A stretch of DNA of 64,000 bases. Origin: Shouchella tritolerans. GTDB taxonomy: Bacteria; Bacillota; Bacilli; Bacillales; Bacillaceae_D. The stretch is taken from contig NZ_JAODPB010000001.1 of the NCBI RefSeq assembly GCF_025770735.1, forward strand, positions 248,001-312,000, read 5' to 3'. Shown piece after piece: positions 37,661 through 47,646 of the stretch (position 1 is the stretch's first letter; each line of letters begins with the position of its first letter). Position numbers and translations under genes: made by a program. The notes under the pieces were generated by a model. The model was not told where the DNA came from and searched no databases. It saw only the letters and a list, made by a program, of their open reading frames with translations.

Positions 37661-38083
37661 ATGAAGTCGGCAACGGCAGGGATCGCAATGGCTCTTCTGC
37701 TCGCTGGATGTTCAAACGCCAATTTCAGCTCACAGCACATCCAGCATGACAAACATTACGGACAAGGCGCCTTTGGTCCAGGACCGCTTAATTTTGAGCA
37801 TATGAAACACGAAACGTATGATCCGCGCTTAACGAATATTGGCACAAGCTATCGAGACGCAAGTGTGCCTCACCGTACGCTTGCCGACGATGCCGCGCAA
37901 GTGGAAGGCATTGTTGAGAGCCAAGGATTCCGTTCTGGCGCCGCGATTGTCAACGGCGGGGATGTTTATGTAAAAGCGTACCCGCCACCATCCTGGAGCA
38001 AAGAACAGACGAGCAAGAGGATGGAGAAACTCAAACGTGCATTTGAGGCAGAAATCCCTCGCTATCAAGTCCATGTCCGTTAA
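37661..38083 (+). CDS. Lipoprotein with YhcN/YlaJ-like domain
   Basis: A 140-residue exported lipoprotein. Signal sequence KSATAGIAMALLLAGCS ends in a LAGC lipobox with Cys17 as the lipidated residue. The mature part is His/Tyr-rich at first (HIQHDKHYGQGAFGPG), then has ADDAAQVEGIVESQGFRSG and AIVNGGDVYVKAYPP, the pattern seen in the sporulation lipoproteins YhcN and YlaJ. AAAGGGGGAGACGG precedes the ATG at 37661. A role in spore membranes or germination is inferred from the family and not shown. It lies between tdk and prfA, where B. subtilis has other genes. Confidence 0.78.
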   Translation: MKSATAGIAMALLLAGCSNANFSSQHIQHDKHYGQGAFGPGPLNFEHMKHETYDPRLTNIGTSYRDASVPHRTLADDAAQVEGIVESQGFRSGAAIVNGGDVYVKAYPPPSWSKEQTSKRMEKLKRAFEAEIPRYQVHVR

Positions 38084-38112
38084 AAGGAGCGCAAAGCCAT
38101 TGGCTTTGCGCT
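38081..38112 (-). terminator. Hairpin/terminator between the lipoprotein gene and repeat copy E
   Basis: AGCGCAAAGCCA (38088-38099) and TGGCTTTGCGCT (38101-38112) form a near-perfect stem. The tail CCTTTT is on the minus strand, so it terminates transcripts of the minus-strand CoA-disulfide reductase gene. On the plus strand no T-run follows. Confidence 0.8.
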
Positions 38113-38239
38113 TCAGACTGTAGACAAACGCTCGCATACTTCGTCGTTTGCCTCACTCATATGCTCATGAACCCCCGTTCTATTCGCATCTTCCCTCGGC
38201 CGCACTCCTCGTCTGACAAGCGTTTTCTATCAGCCTGGA
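38113..38239 (-). repeat. Dispersed TIR element, copy E (full length, 127 bp)
   Basis: On the minus strand it runs from GGCTGATAGAAAACGCTTG (just past the CoA-disulfide reductase stop) to GCGTTTGTCTACAGTCTGA, where the terminator stem begins. It matches copies B and F over the whole length with few mismatches. Confidence 0.88.
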
Positions 38240-38242
38240 TTT

Positions 38243-39562
38243 TTATGGCCGGCGCCGAGCTGTTTGTTGCAACGGGTCCCATACACTGTTAAAAGGAGGG
38301 GAATAGCCTAAATCAAGTTCTTCAAGATCTTGCATCGTCATGCCATGATACAATGCGGTCGCAAGGACATCACAGCGTTTGTCGACGCCTTTTGTCCCGA
38401 TGAACTGGCCGCCGAGGACGATGCCTGTTTCTGCATGGAACTGAAGGCGTATATGGAGCGTTTCATTTGTTGGGTAATAGCCAGCAACATGGGGAAGCTT
38501 GGCTTGCACACACTTGTAAGGATAGCCGATTTCCTCGATTTCACGGGAAGACAAACCAGTACGTGCGAGTGCTAAGTCAAAAAACTGGTAAATTTGCGTG
38601 CCGACAATACCCATGAAGACGCGGGGGTGCCCGCACATGTTCAGGCCGGCGATCCGCCCTTGCTTATTGGCATGCGTGCCAAGGGGGTAATACATATCTT
38701 TGTTGATCAGACGGTGGTACTGCGTTGCACAATCGCCTGCTGCATAAACGTCAGGCACGTTTGTTTCCATATAGCGGTTTACACGAATGGCGCCGTTGTT
38801 GTTGAGGTGAACATCGGTATCTCGCAAAAAGTCGGTATTTGGGCGAACGCCGACAGCGACAATGACGATGTCAGTGGGACATTCAGTCAAGTTGGTACGG
38901 ATGCCAGTGACGTGGCCGTCTTTGTTGCCGCTAAAGCCAATGATTTCGTGGTTTAACTCAAGCTCAATCCCTTCATCAATCGCTTTTTCATGAATATAAT
39001 CAGCCATTTCCTTGTCAAAATTCATCGCCAGCCGCTTGGCCCGTTCCAAAATCCTCACATGGTGGCTCGCTTTGGCGAGATTTTCAGCCACTTCCAGCCC
39101 AATTGAACCGCCGCCGATTACGGTTACGGTTTTCTTTTCCGTACCAAGGGCAGCAACGATTTTTTTAGCATCTGGAATCGTTTTTAACGTATAAATCCCT
39201 TTTAAATCGCGGTTTTCCCAGTCTGGAATGACAGGACTCGCTCCCGAGGCGATTAACAGCTTGTCGTAAGGAAGGCAAAAACCATCCCCAGATACGGTTT
39301 TTTGGTCCGTATCAACCGCTTTTACCTCATGGTTAATACGGGCGTCGATGCCGTGCTTAAGGCGATACGTGTCAGCATCCCGTGCGATAAGTTTGCGATC
39401 CGATTCAATTTCCCCACCGATCCAGTAGGGCAAGCCACACTGGGCGTACGAATAATGTTCGCCTTTTTCCAATACAGTAATATCGGCTTGTGCATCTTTA
39501 CGAACGAGCTGCATGGCTGCGCTCATTCCGGCTGCATCACCGCCGATGATGATATATTTCAC
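38243..39562 (-). CDS. cdr: CoA-disulfide reductase-type FAD/NAD(P)H oxidoreductase
   Basis: Reduces CoA disulfide (and related disulfides or O2) with NAD(P)H, keeping the thiol pool reduced. The 439-residue flavoprotein has an FAD fingerprint (IIGGDAAGMSAAMQL), a single redox cysteine Cys42 in SYAQCGLPYWIGG as in CoA-disulfide reductase and NADH oxidase, the NAD-binding VIGGGSIGLEVAENLA, and the second FAD motif VYAAGDCA. The C-terminal dimerisation domain ends at GYSPPFNSVWDPL; no rhodanese domain is fused. The start is GTG at 39562 after GGCGGG. It lies opposite to its neighbours and is followed by repeat copy E and a terminator. Confidence 0.87.
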   Translation of the reverse strand: MKYIIIGGDAAGMSAAMQLVRKDAQADITVLEKGEHYSYAQCGLPYWIGGEIESDRKLIARDADTYRLKHGIDARINHEVKAVDTDQKTVSGDGFCLPYDKLLIASGASPVIPDWENRDLKGIYTLKTIPDAKKIVAALGTEKKTVTVIGGGSIGLEVAENLAKASHHVRILERAKRLAMNFDKEMADYIHEKAIDEGIELELNHEIIGFSGNKDGHVTGIRTNLTECPTDIVIVAVGVRPNTDFLRDTDVHLNNNGAIRVNRYMETNVPDVYAAGDCATQYHRLINKDMYYPLGTHANKQGRIAGLNMCGHPRVFMGIVGTQIYQFFDLALARTGLSSREIEEIGYPYKCVQAKLPHVAGYYPTNETLHIRLQFHAETGIVLGGQFIGTKGVDKRCDVLATALYHGMTMQDLEELDLGYSPPFNSVWDPLQQTARRRP

Positions 39563-39671
39563 ATGAATCCCGCCTTTTCTGTGCATAGGTTTAATAAAAA
39601 CGGCCTTTTGAACAAAGTACAAATAGTATTCCCGCAAACATAATGAACAAACCGCGTTGTCCTTAGCTAGA

Positions 39672-39701
39672 TTGACCGTTAATGAAGGCGTATACTATAA
39701 T
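39672..39701 (+). promoter_or_regulatory. SigA promoter of prfA-prmC
   Basis: TTGACC (39672-39677), 18-bp spacer, TATAAT (39696-39701), 38 bases before the prfA start. Confidence 0.82.
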
Positions 39702-39738
39702 GGGGAAGGAGTGCCGCAATGAAGAATGAGGTGACGTC

Positions 39739-40809
39739 GTGTTAGAACGATTGCAAGCAGTAGAAGATCGTTATGAGTACTTAAACGAGCAATTAAGCGA
39801 TCCAAATGTGATTAGTAATGCAAAAAAATTAAGAGAATACTCAAAAGAACAAGCACAAATAGAAGAAACTGTACAAACGTACCGAGAATATAAACAAGTA
39901 ACAGAACAATTGGCAGATGCGAAAGCTATGCTCGAAGAAAAGCTCGATGACGACATGTACCAAATGGTAAAAGAAGAGCTAGATGAGCTGAGCGAGCGAA
40001 AGGCCGAATTGGAAGAACGCCTGAAGATTTTATTGTTGCCAAAAGACCCGAATGATGACAAAAACGTAATCGTCGAAATTCGCGGGGCTGCTGGCGGCGA
40101 TGAGGCACAGCTTTTTGCGGCTGACCTTTACAAAATGTACCACCGCTATGCAGAAATGCAAGGCTGGAAAACGGAAGTCATTGAAGCCCACGCGACTGAG
40201 CTAGGCGGCTACAAAGAAATTATCTTTATGGTCAATGGCAGCGGCGCTTATTCAAAGCTTAAATACGAAAATGGCGCCCATCGCGTACAACGGGTGCCGC
40301 AAACGGAATCAGGCGGCCGCATCCATACATCGACGGCAACAGTGGCCGTGCTGCCAGAGGCAGAAGAAGTGGAAATTGACATTCACGAAAAAGATATTCG
40401 CGTTGATACATTTGCATCGAGCGGTCCAGGAGGGCAAAGTGTCAACACGACAATGTCTGCCGTTCGGTTAACCCATTTGCCGACAAATACAGTTGTTTCA
40501 TGCCAAGATGAAAAATCGCAAATTAAAAACAAAGAAAAAGCGATGAAAGTCCTCCGCGCCCGTATTTTTGACAAAGTTCAGCAAGAAGCACAAGCAGAAT
40601 ACGCTGAGTCCCGCAAACTTGCCGTCGGTACAGGCGACCGCTCAGAGCGGATCCGTACGTATAATTTTCCTCAAAGCCGCGTAACGGACCACCGCATCGG
40701 TTTAACGCTGCAGAAACTTGAGCAAGTTTTGCAAGGCAAGCTTGATGAAATCATAGATGCTCTTGTAGTTGCCGAGCAATCAGAAGCAATGAAAAAGGCA
40801 GAGGAATAA
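39739..40809 (+). CDS. prfA: Peptide chain release factor 1
   Basis: Recognises UAA and UAG stop codons and triggers peptide release. The 356-residue protein has the coiled N-terminal domain, the codon-recognition PxT-type motif region [18 protein letters not shown] (read in part), and GGQ in [16 protein letters not shown], the catalytic loop whose Gln is methylated by PrmC. The start is GTG at 39739 after GAGGTGA. Its stop codon overlaps the prmC start (TAATG), so the factor and its methylase are co-translated. Confidence 0.96.
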   Translation: MLERLQAVEDRYEYLNEQLSDPNVISNAKKLREYSKEQAQIEETVQTYREYKQVTEQLADAKAMLEEKLDDDMYQMVKEELDELSERKAELEERLKILLLPKDPNDDKNVIVEIRGAAGGDEAQLFAADLYKMYHRYAEMQGWKTEVIEAHATELGGYKEIIFMVNGSGAYSKLKYENGAHRVQRVPQTESGGRIHTSTATVAVLPEAEEVEIDIHEKDIRVDTFASSGPGGQSVNTTMSAVRLTHLPTNTVVSCQDEKSQIKNKEKAMKVLRARIFDKVQQEAQAEYAESRKLAVGTGDRSERIRTYNFPQSRVTDHRIGLTLQKLEQVLQGKLDEIIDALVVAEQSEAMKKAEE

Positions 40810-41675
40810 TGGCGATTACGATTCACGAAGCTCTTCGCTGGGCTTCGTCTTTTTTGCAGGAAAACGGAGTTGAACCTACAGCAGGGGAATGGCTGTTGCG
40901 GCACCATGGGAAAATGGAACGGGCCAAACTATTGGCAAGTTTAAGAGACCCCCTTCCAGAACCAGTTTGGCAAGCATTTAAACAAGATGTGGCCGTCATT
41001 GCTTCAGGGGTTCCTGTCCAGCACGTAATCGGCTACGAACAATTTTATGGGCGGACGTTTCTCGTGAATGGCGACGTCCTTATTCCCCGTCCAGAAACAG
41101 AAGAGCTTGTCGCGCTCGTGCTTAATAAATTAAAGCCTGGTCCCAAAGCCATCCTTGATGTCGGCACGGGCAGTGGGGCGATTGCGCTTACGTTGAAGCT
41201 AGAGCGACCCGATTGCCATGTAACCGCGACTGATATTTCCGAGAAAGCGTTAGATGTTGCCCGGGAAAATGCCCAGCGATTCGGTGCCGAGATAACGTTT
41301 GCCAAAGGCGATTTACTAGCGCCAGTAGCAGGAGCGGTGTTTGATGTCATTGTGTCCAATCCGCCCTACATTCCTTATCGTGATCGGGACAGCCTTGCGG
41401 TCCATGTGCGTGAGTTCGAACCGGAAATGGCACTGTTTGCTGAAGAAGATGGGCTAATGTTTTATCGGCGGCTGGCGGAAGAAGTGCCCGCTTGCATCCA
41501 TCCGCGCTCATTGGTCGCAGTCGAAATTGGCGCTGGCCAAGGCGAAGCAGTTCAAGCGTTGTTTGCTGCCGCGTTTCCCTTTGCTGACATAAACATTGTC
41601 TATGACATAAACGGGAAAGACCGGATTGTGTTTGTTTCTGGCAATCTGGGACGGCAAGGCCACAATGTCGATTAG
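40809..41675 (+). CDS. prmC: Release factor glutamine methyltransferase PrmC
   Basis: Methylates the GGQ glutamine of release factors with S-adenosylmethionine. The 288-residue protein has an N-terminal helical RF-binding domain (ending near YGRTFLVNGDVLIPRPETEEL) and a Rossmann methyltransferase domain with DVGTGSGAIALTL and the NPPY motif in VSNPPYIPY that holds the substrate glutamine. It overlaps the prfA stop by one base. Identity is firm from motif and context. Confidence 0.96.
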   Translation: MAITIHEALRWASSFLQENGVEPTAGEWLLRHHGKMERAKLLASLRDPLPEPVWQAFKQDVAVIASGVPVQHVIGYEQFYGRTFLVNGDVLIPRPETEELVALVLNKLKPGPKAILDVGTGSGAIALTLKLERPDCHVTATDISEKALDVARENAQRFGAEITFAKGDLLAPVAGAVFDVIVSNPPYIPYRDRDSLAVHVREFEPEMALFAEEDGLMFYRRLAEEVPACIHPRSLVAVEIGAGQGEAVQALFAAAFPFADINIVYDINGKDRIVFVSGNLGRQGHNVD

Positions 41676-41759
41676 CGATCTTCTGTTTTTGTCGAATGAT
41701 TTTTTGTTTAAAACGGCCTTTTCCTGACCAACATTGGTAAGGAAAGGGCGGTGCAATCA

Positions 41760-42389
41760 ATGAAACCAAGAGCTATTATGTATCTATTAATCTCTTTATT
41801 TGTAGGTTTAATGAGTTGGGAAGCACAGAATGCACAGGCGGAAGGCGCCTACCATGGACAAGTTTCAGCGGATGATGCTATCCGCTTACGGATATTAGCC
41901 AATAGCGACTCGATTGCCGATCAAGCACTAAAACGGGAAATTCGTGACGAAGTAAATGCCGCTATTGGGGAATGGATCGGGGAAATGGCAACGATGGAGG
42001 AAGCTGCTGCTGAAATTGCTTTACGTGTTCCTGAGCTTGAAGCGATCGTAGCAGATCAGCTAGCAGCAAAAGGCGTCGACCAAGACTATTCCGTTGCGTT
42101 TGATAAAGAGGTTGCCTTTCCAACGAAGTTGTACGGAAACATGGTATACCCTGCCGGATTGTACCACGCTGTCCTTATTACGTTAGGGGAAGGCCAAGGT
42201 GAAAATTGGTGGTGTGTGCTGTTTCCGCCATTATGCTTTTTAGACATGGACAACGGCGAAGCGACCAATACAGCGGCAGAAGATAACAATAGCGACCAAG
42301 ACAACGGCACCGAGGAAGCTGACGAAGTGGAAACATCGTTTTTCTTTGTAGAATGGTTTGAATCGATCTGGGATCGGTTATTTGCCTAA
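41760..42389 (+). CDS. spoIIR: Stage II sporulation protein R
   Basis: Forespore-made secreted signal that activates the SpoIIGA protease and so pro-SigE processing in the mother cell. The 209-residue protein has an N-terminal signal or anchor helix (IMYLLISLFVGLMSW), the family core DDAIRLRILANSDSIADQ, and GENWWCVLFPPLCFLD, which is the most conserved SpoIIR segment. A Glu/Asp/Asn-rich linker and a Trp-rich end (VEWFESIWDRLF) extend the C-terminus. ATG at 41760 is chosen; GTG at 41751 is closer to AAGGAAAGG and is possible. Position after prmC matches B. subtilis. Confidence 0.92.
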   Translation: MKPRAIMYLLISLFVGLMSWEAQNAQAEGAYHGQVSADDAIRLRILANSDSIADQALKREIRDEVNAAIGEWIGEMATMEEAAAEIALRVPELEAIVADQLAAKGVDQDYSVAFDKEVAFPTKLYGNMVYPAGLYHAVLITLGEGQGENWWCVLFPPLCFLDMDNGEATNTAAEDNNSDQDNGTEEADEVETSFFFVEWFESIWDRLFA

Positions 42390-42443
42390 TAGGCATATTT
42401 GTACAAGCCCTCTCATAGGATGAAGTAAAAGGAGGGGGCGGAG

Positions 42444-42893
42444 ATGGCTTTTACCGTTCGAAAAATGGAAGAAACAGACCTGCTAGCTGTTCAGGCATTA
42501 TTTGCCCGGATGCAAACAAAACAACCAGTCACGTTAGAAGACCCATTAATTGTCGTAGAAAATGACGCAGGCGAATTGATTGCAACAGTGGGCCTGGAAA
42601 AAGCCAACATCTACGGTTTGCTCCGGACAATGGTCATGGACAGCGCAAAAATGAGTTCAAGTGCGTTGGTTGAATTTATCCAAATGGCGCTAGCCTATGC
42701 GCAAACAGAAGGAGTAGAAACCGTGTTTGCTGCCAGTCAAGGCAACGCCACATTATTTGAACTGCTCGGCTTTAAGCGTCAAGAAACCGATGCCATCCCA
42801 AATGAAATAAAGGAAATTGAGCACTATCAAACGGTAGTGGAACAGGATGGCGTTTCCATTTGGGCTTATTTTTGTTCGCCTTTTTCTTCCTAA
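42444..42893 (+). CDS. ywlB: GNAT-like protein YwlB
   Basis: A 149-residue single-domain GNAT-fold protein located between spoIIR and ywlC as in B. subtilis. The fold pattern is present (TVRKMEETDLLAVQALFARM; GELIATVGLEKANIYGLLR; then NATLFELLGFKRQ), but the acetyl-CoA loop normally reading Q/RxxGxG/A is replaced by VMDSAKMSSSALVEF, so catalytic activity is doubtful. AAAGGAGGGGGCGGAG precedes the ATG. Substrate is unknown. Confidence 0.82.
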   Translation: MAFTVRKMEETDLLAVQALFARMQTKQPVTLEDPLIVVENDAGELIATVGLEKANIYGLLRTMVMDSAKMSSSALVEFIQMALAYAQTEGVETVFAASQGNATLFELLGFKRQETDAIPNEIKEIEHYQTVVEQDGVSIWAYFCSPFSS

Positions 42894-42966
42894 CTGTGGA
42901 TTTGTGGATAATGATTGTGAATAGTTGAGTCAAAGAAAACAAAAATAGCGATCTATTAACTTATGA

Positions 42967-43000
42967 ACAGGTTATCCACAGGTGTGGGTAACCTGTTTTC
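42967..43000 (+). terminator. Terminator-like hairpin formed by two head-to-head DnaA boxes
   Basis: ACAGGTTATCCACA pairs with TGTGGGTAACCTGT across a GG centre with one G-U pair; TTTTC follows. The arms contain the DnaA boxes at 42972 and 42983. It would terminate ywlB transcripts. Confidence 0.7.
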
Positions 43001-43113
43001 AACGGCTGGCATTCTGTTTTGATAAATGAGACTTTAAGTGATAACCATTGACATAAAAGGATTTTTTCGATTTGATTAATGTGGATGGAAAAGCGAGAGG
43101 AAGGCGAACACGA

Positions 43114-44142
<1,029 letters not shown>

Positions 44143-44238
44143 CGTTTATGTGTTGAAATGCCTTTGTCGGCGAAATAGACTGTTGGCTGACCACCGCTTA
44201 TGGTATGATCAGGAAAAGCGTGAGTACGGAGGGGAAAG

Positions 44239-45048
44239 ATGGCAAGGTTTGAGGCAAAGATGAACTACTCTACGTTTGTAGAGAAAGAAACAGACGTAAT
44301 ATACGGGACGATACAAGTAAAGCTTGCCCGTGAGGAATGGGACGTTCCTTATTATATTGTATCGGATGACGTATTTGCCCATGAACGAAGAGAGTTTGAC
44401 GGGCGAGGCGAATTACAAGAGATTCTAGATATGATTTCGTTTTTTTATAACGAGACAGATGCAGAGCTCGAGAGCGTCGTGATTTTGAAGCCGTTTCCTG
44501 AAGCGGTTGCATCCATGGAGGCATTTTCAGATTGGCTTGAAGAGTGGCAGCGCTATTTCCACTTAAGCGGCTTGAAAGATGTAGGCTATATTCATGATGT
44601 GGCTCGTCCCGATGCTGACGTGATCGCTCAGATCTTGGAAGACCATGGCTTTGAAAAAGAACTTCTGTCTGATGACGAAAGCAGAGCCTTTTATTTTTAC
44701 TCGACAGCATTGCCTGTCCCTGTTGACTTCCCTAATGACGAGGAAGGCATCGTTTTACAACAGTTAAAAAATGCTGGCTGCGATTTGGAGAAGCCACGGG
44801 AAGTGGAATTCATGCTTTTAATTGAAAACAAACGAATGGCGAAGAAAGCAGCGAGGCTAGTGAGCCAACACGGATTTGAAATAAGCCTCCATGAAGAAGA
44901 ACAAGGCTACGCCCTTTCCTGCACATTAGAAATGGTGCTTACATACAAAGCCGTTAAAGCGAAATTAAAGGAACTCGAAGACTTGACAACGGAGTTCGGC
45001 GCTATTTTGGATGGCTGGAGCGCCATGACCGATGAAACAGAAGAATAG
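44239..45048 (+). CDS. DUF695/RraB-like domain protein
   Basis: A 269-residue soluble, acidic protein. The N-terminal half (YYIVSDDVFAHERREFDGRG) fits the DUF695 type; the C-terminal half (NKRMAKKAARLVSQHGFEI and LTTEFGAILDGWSAM) resembles the RraB (ribonuclease E inhibitor) fold, including its terminal DGW motif. RraB inhibits RNase E in enterobacteria, but Bacillus lacks RNase E, so a different partner must be assumed. The assignment is from pattern only. GGAGGGG precedes the ATG. In B. subtilis, ywlC and mntP are adjacent; this gene is inserted between them. Confidence 0.65.
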   Translation: MARFEAKMNYSTFVEKETDVIYGTIQVKLAREEWDVPYYIVSDDVFAHERREFDGRGELQEILDMISFFYNETDAELESVVILKPFPEAVASMEAFSDWLEEWQRYFHLSGLKDVGYIHDVARPDADVIAQILEDHGFEKELLSDDESRAFYFYSTALPVPVDFPNDEEGIVLQQLKNAGCDLEKPREVEFMLLIENKRMAKKAARLVSQHGFEISLHEEEQGYALSCTLEMVLTYKAVKAKLKELEDLTTEFGAILDGWSAMTDETEE

Positions 45049-45051
45049 ATG

Positions 45052-45084
45052 AAAGCCTGTCGCTTATGGCGGCAGGCTTTTTTC
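45052..45084 (+). terminator. Rho-independent terminator after the DUF695 gene
   Basis: AAAGCCTG (45052-45059) pairs with CAGGCTTT (45073-45080), followed by TTT. Confidence 0.85.
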
Positions 45085-45180
45085 CTGCTCCTTTTTGGAC
45101 AACCGCTTTCGGCTTGTCTAAATTTTCGCGGACGTGCATATGTTCAAATAGCATGTTTTTTGCGAAAGAGGGGATAAACA

Positions 45181-45723
45181 ATGCACGAGTTTGTGACGAT
45201 ATGTATAATGGCGGCAGCTTTAGGGATGGATGCCTTTTCAGTGGCGCTCGGAATGGGCATGTTGAAGTTGTCAGGTAAGCAAATTTTTCGAATCGGCCTG
45301 ACAATAGGTTTATTTCATGTGGCCATGCCCCTTGCTGGAATGACTGTCGGACAATGGCTTTCAGGCCATTTTGATGTCATTGCGACTTATATTGGTGGAG
45401 GCTTGCTATTGGTGATTGGCGTACAAATGGCGCTAAACGCCTTTTCTGATCATGAAGCTGACGGAATGAAGCCCACTGGTTGGGGGTTGCTCCTATTTGC
45501 TGTCGGCGTCAGCCTTGACAGCTTTTCAGCCGGACTGTCATTCGGCATTCTTGGCACAGAAATGTATTTGACAGTCGGAATGATCGGGGCGATGAGCATG
45601 GTGATGTCATGGATTGGCTTGATCATTGGCTCTCATTTTCAAAAGTTTTTAGGTGTATATGGCGAGCTGCTAGGCGGCCTTGTGTTGATTGGCTTTGGCT
45701 TAAAGATTATGCTTCCCCTCTGA
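45181..45723 (+). CDS. mntP: Manganese efflux pump MntP
   Basis: Exports Mn2+ across the cytoplasmic membrane. The 180-residue, six-helix protein is two related halves, each with an Asp in the membrane: LGMDAFSVALGMG (residues about 14-26) and VSLDSFSAGLSFG (about 114-126). This internal repeat and the conserved Asp-x-Phe-Ser motif define MntP. GAGGGGATAAACA precedes the ATG. I looked for the yybP-ykoY manganese riboswitch in the 96 bases upstream and did not find it. Confidence 0.92.
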   Translation: MHEFVTICIMAAALGMDAFSVALGMGMLKLSGKQIFRIGLTIGLFHVAMPLAGMTVGQWLSGHFDVIATYIGGGLLLVIGVQMALNAFSDHEADGMKPTGWGLLLFAVGVSLDSFSAGLSFGILGTEMYLTVGMIGAMSMVMSWIGLIIGSHFQKFLGVYGELLGGLVLIGFGLKIMLPL

Positions 45724-45837
45724 TGCCAAGCGAACGGGCCATCTCGATGTTTCCATAGCATAATGGTTGGGCTCGTTTAACCCTCCAAAGCAGATATGGT
45801 AGACTAAAACAAACGACTTTGGGAGGAAAAACGACGA

Positions 45838-46269
45838 ATGAAAAAACGTGTATTGTTTGTATGCACTGGGAATACATGCCGCTCGCCGCTTGCGGAAGCG
45901 TTTTTAAGAAAAGAAGGGAATGGCGCCTACGAAGTACGCTCTGCTGGCCTTTTTGCTCATGCAGGAAGCGGGCTTTCGAGCGGCTCTCAATATGTGCTTG
46001 AAAAAGAAGGCTTGTTGTACAAGCATGAAGCCAAGCAAGTGACAGCAGAATTGATTGATTGGGCGGATATCGTGTTGGTGATGTCACAAAGCCATAAAGC
46101 GCAGATCGAAAGCATGTACGAACAGGTAGAGGTTCAGACGCTGAAAGAGGCTGCTGGCGAAACAGGCGACATTTCCGATCCATTTGGTGGCTCTACGGAA
46201 ACGTATGACATAACTGCCGCAGAAATTAAAGCGGCCGTATTAAAATTTATTGAAAAAAACGAAGCATAG
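45838..46269 (+). CDS. ywlE: Protein arginine phosphatase YwlE
   Basis: Removes phosphate from arginine residues marked by McsB, opposing the McsB/ClpCP quality-control pathway. The 143-residue low-molecular-weight phosphatase has the active-site loop CTGNTCRSP (Cys9), with the Thr at the position known to select phosphoarginine over phosphotyrosine, and the general-acid DPFGGS loop. GGGAGGAAAAACGACGA precedes the ATG. The order mntP-ywlE is as in B. subtilis; a chemoreceptor gene follows here. Confidence 0.93.
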   Translation: MKKRVLFVCTGNTCRSPLAEAFLRKEGNGAYEVRSAGLFAHAGSGLSSGSQYVLEKEGLLYKHEAKQVTAELIDWADIVLVMSQSHKAQIESMYEQVEVQTLKEAAGETGDISDPFGGSTETYDITAAEIKAAVLKFIEKNEA

Positions 46270-46280
46270 AGGGTGACGAT

Positions 46281-47594
46281 GTGGAAGGGAACGGTGTCGG
46301 CAGAACATATAAATTCAGCATTCGCAAAAAGTTAGTAGTAGGGGTCAGCGCAGTAGCCGTTGTGACATTTGCCTGCAGCGCGTTTATTTTATATTTCCTT
46401 GCTGATTATCTCGCCCAGGCGATGTCCATTGACCCCCGGTTGGTGATACCGTTAACTTTATTTGTCGGTGTCATTTGGAGCGCGATTTTTGGCTATTTGC
46501 TTGCCCCCTTGATTACAAAACCTTTAAGCGAATTGGAACGAGCTGTCACACAAGCAGCTGCTGGTTCTGTCAATACATCAGTAAAACTTTCCAGATCAGA
46601 TGACGAACTACGGGCTTTAGGGATTGCCTGCAATGATATGCTTGCCAGCTTAAGGCAAATGACTTCGGACATTGAGACGAACTTTGTCGAAACCGATAAG
46701 CGTGTCAAACAACTTGCTGATGCTACTGAACGATCTTCGAGCCAAGGTGAACAAATTGGTTTGACAATGGCAGAGATCGCTAGTGGCGCTGAAGCCTCTG
46801 CAAAGGCGATTCAGGAAACAGCAGCCTCCTTGGAAGATACGACGCGTATGGCGACGGAAATGAAAGCAAAAGCAGACTCCTCTAAAGGTCAGGCAGAAGA
46901 TATGGTCGCGACTCTCGAAGAAAGCCGTCAACGGACAAATGCGCTCGTGAACGGAGTGGGCGAGCTATCAAAAAAGCAAGAGGCGTCTTTGCATTCTGTT
47001 CGCCGTTTGGAACAGCAAGCGGCAGAAGTGGAAACAATCGCTAGTTTCGTTGGCTCGATCGCGAAACAAACGAATTTGCTTGCTTTAAATGCGTCGATAG
47101 AGGCATCAAGAGCGGGCGAACATGGCAAAGGCTTTGCCGTAGTGGCTAACGAAGTGCGAAACCTGGCAGATGAGTGCGCCCGTGCTGTCGCTTCTATAGG
47201 GGAATTAATTGCTGCCATCCAAGAAGAAATGCAGCAGACTGTGGCCGATATTGAAGCGCAAGCAGCGGTTGCCCAGAAGCAGAGGGAGGAAAGCGAACAG
47301 ACCACTACAGCAATTGCCAAAATGGAAGCGTCTGTGAAACGTGTGGCAGCATTGGTTGGCGAAGTGTCGGCATTGTCAGACAAGCAGCAACAATCGATTA
47401 AGGAAAGCTCATTAAAAACACAGGAAGTGGCAGCAATTGCAGAAGAAACATCTGCCGGAGCAGAGGAAGTCGCTGCGATGACAGAGGAACAAAGCCAAGC
47501 TTTAGAGGATGCGGCAAGGCTATCCTTTGACTTAGCGAATCAAGCCAAGCAATTGAAGACAACGATTGAAAAGTTTACAATAGAATCAACCTAG
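46281..47594 (+). CDS. Methyl-accepting chemotaxis protein with minimal sensor region
   Basis: Signal transducer for chemotaxis. The 437 residues begin with two membrane helices (about 17-40 and 51-72) separated by only a dozen residues ([12 protein letters not shown]), a HAMP domain, and a long cytoplasmic coiled coil with the invariant tip [21 protein letters not shown] then [17 protein letters not shown]. Lacking an extracellular ligand domain, it must sense inside the cell or membrane. The start is GTG at 46281 after GAGGGTGA, 11 bases after ywlE. In B. subtilis ywlE is followed directly by rpiB (ywlF), so this gene is an insertion in a conserved run. Confidence 0.88.
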   Translation: MEGNGVGRTYKFSIRKKLVVGVSAVAVVTFACSAFILYFLADYLAQAMSIDPRLVIPLTLFVGVIWSAIFGYLLAPLITKPLSELERAVTQAAAGSVNTSVKLSRSDDELRALGIACNDMLASLRQMTSDIETNFVETDKRVKQLADATERSSSQGEQIGLTMAEIASGAEASAKAIQETAASLEDTTRMATEMKAKADSSKGQAEDMVATLEESRQRTNALVNGVGELSKKQEASLHSVRRLEQQAAEVETIASFVGSIAKQTNLLALNASIEASRAGEHGKGFAVVANEVRNLADECARAVASIGELIAAIQEEMQQTVADIEAQAAVAQKQREESEQTTTAIAKMEASVKRVAALVGEVSALSDKQQQSIKESSLKTQEVAAIAEETSAGAEEVAAMTEEQSQALEDAARLSFDLANQAKQLKTTIEKFTIEST

Positions 47595-47595
47595 T

Positions 47596-47624
47596 AAAAG
47601 CGTCGATAGGGGACGCTTTTTTTT
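47596..47624 (+). terminator. Rho-independent terminator of the chemoreceptor gene
   Basis: AAAAGCGTC (47596-47604) pairs with GACGCTTTT (47612-47620), then TTTT. It lies just before the rpiB ribosome-binding site. Confidence 0.85.
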
Positions 47625-47646
47625 AAACGAAAAGGAGTGTCCAATA

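Noticed and set aside
38164-38230. Short frame starting MNPRSIRIFPR on the antisense strand of the repeat, also present in copies B and F
   Set aside because: Copy F has an early stop, changes between copies include non-synonymous ones, and no ribosome-binding site precedes it. The similarity follows from DNA-level conservation of the element.
45085-45180. Possible manganese riboswitch before mntP
   Set aside because: Only 96 bases are available and none of the conserved yybP-ykoY loops can be found.
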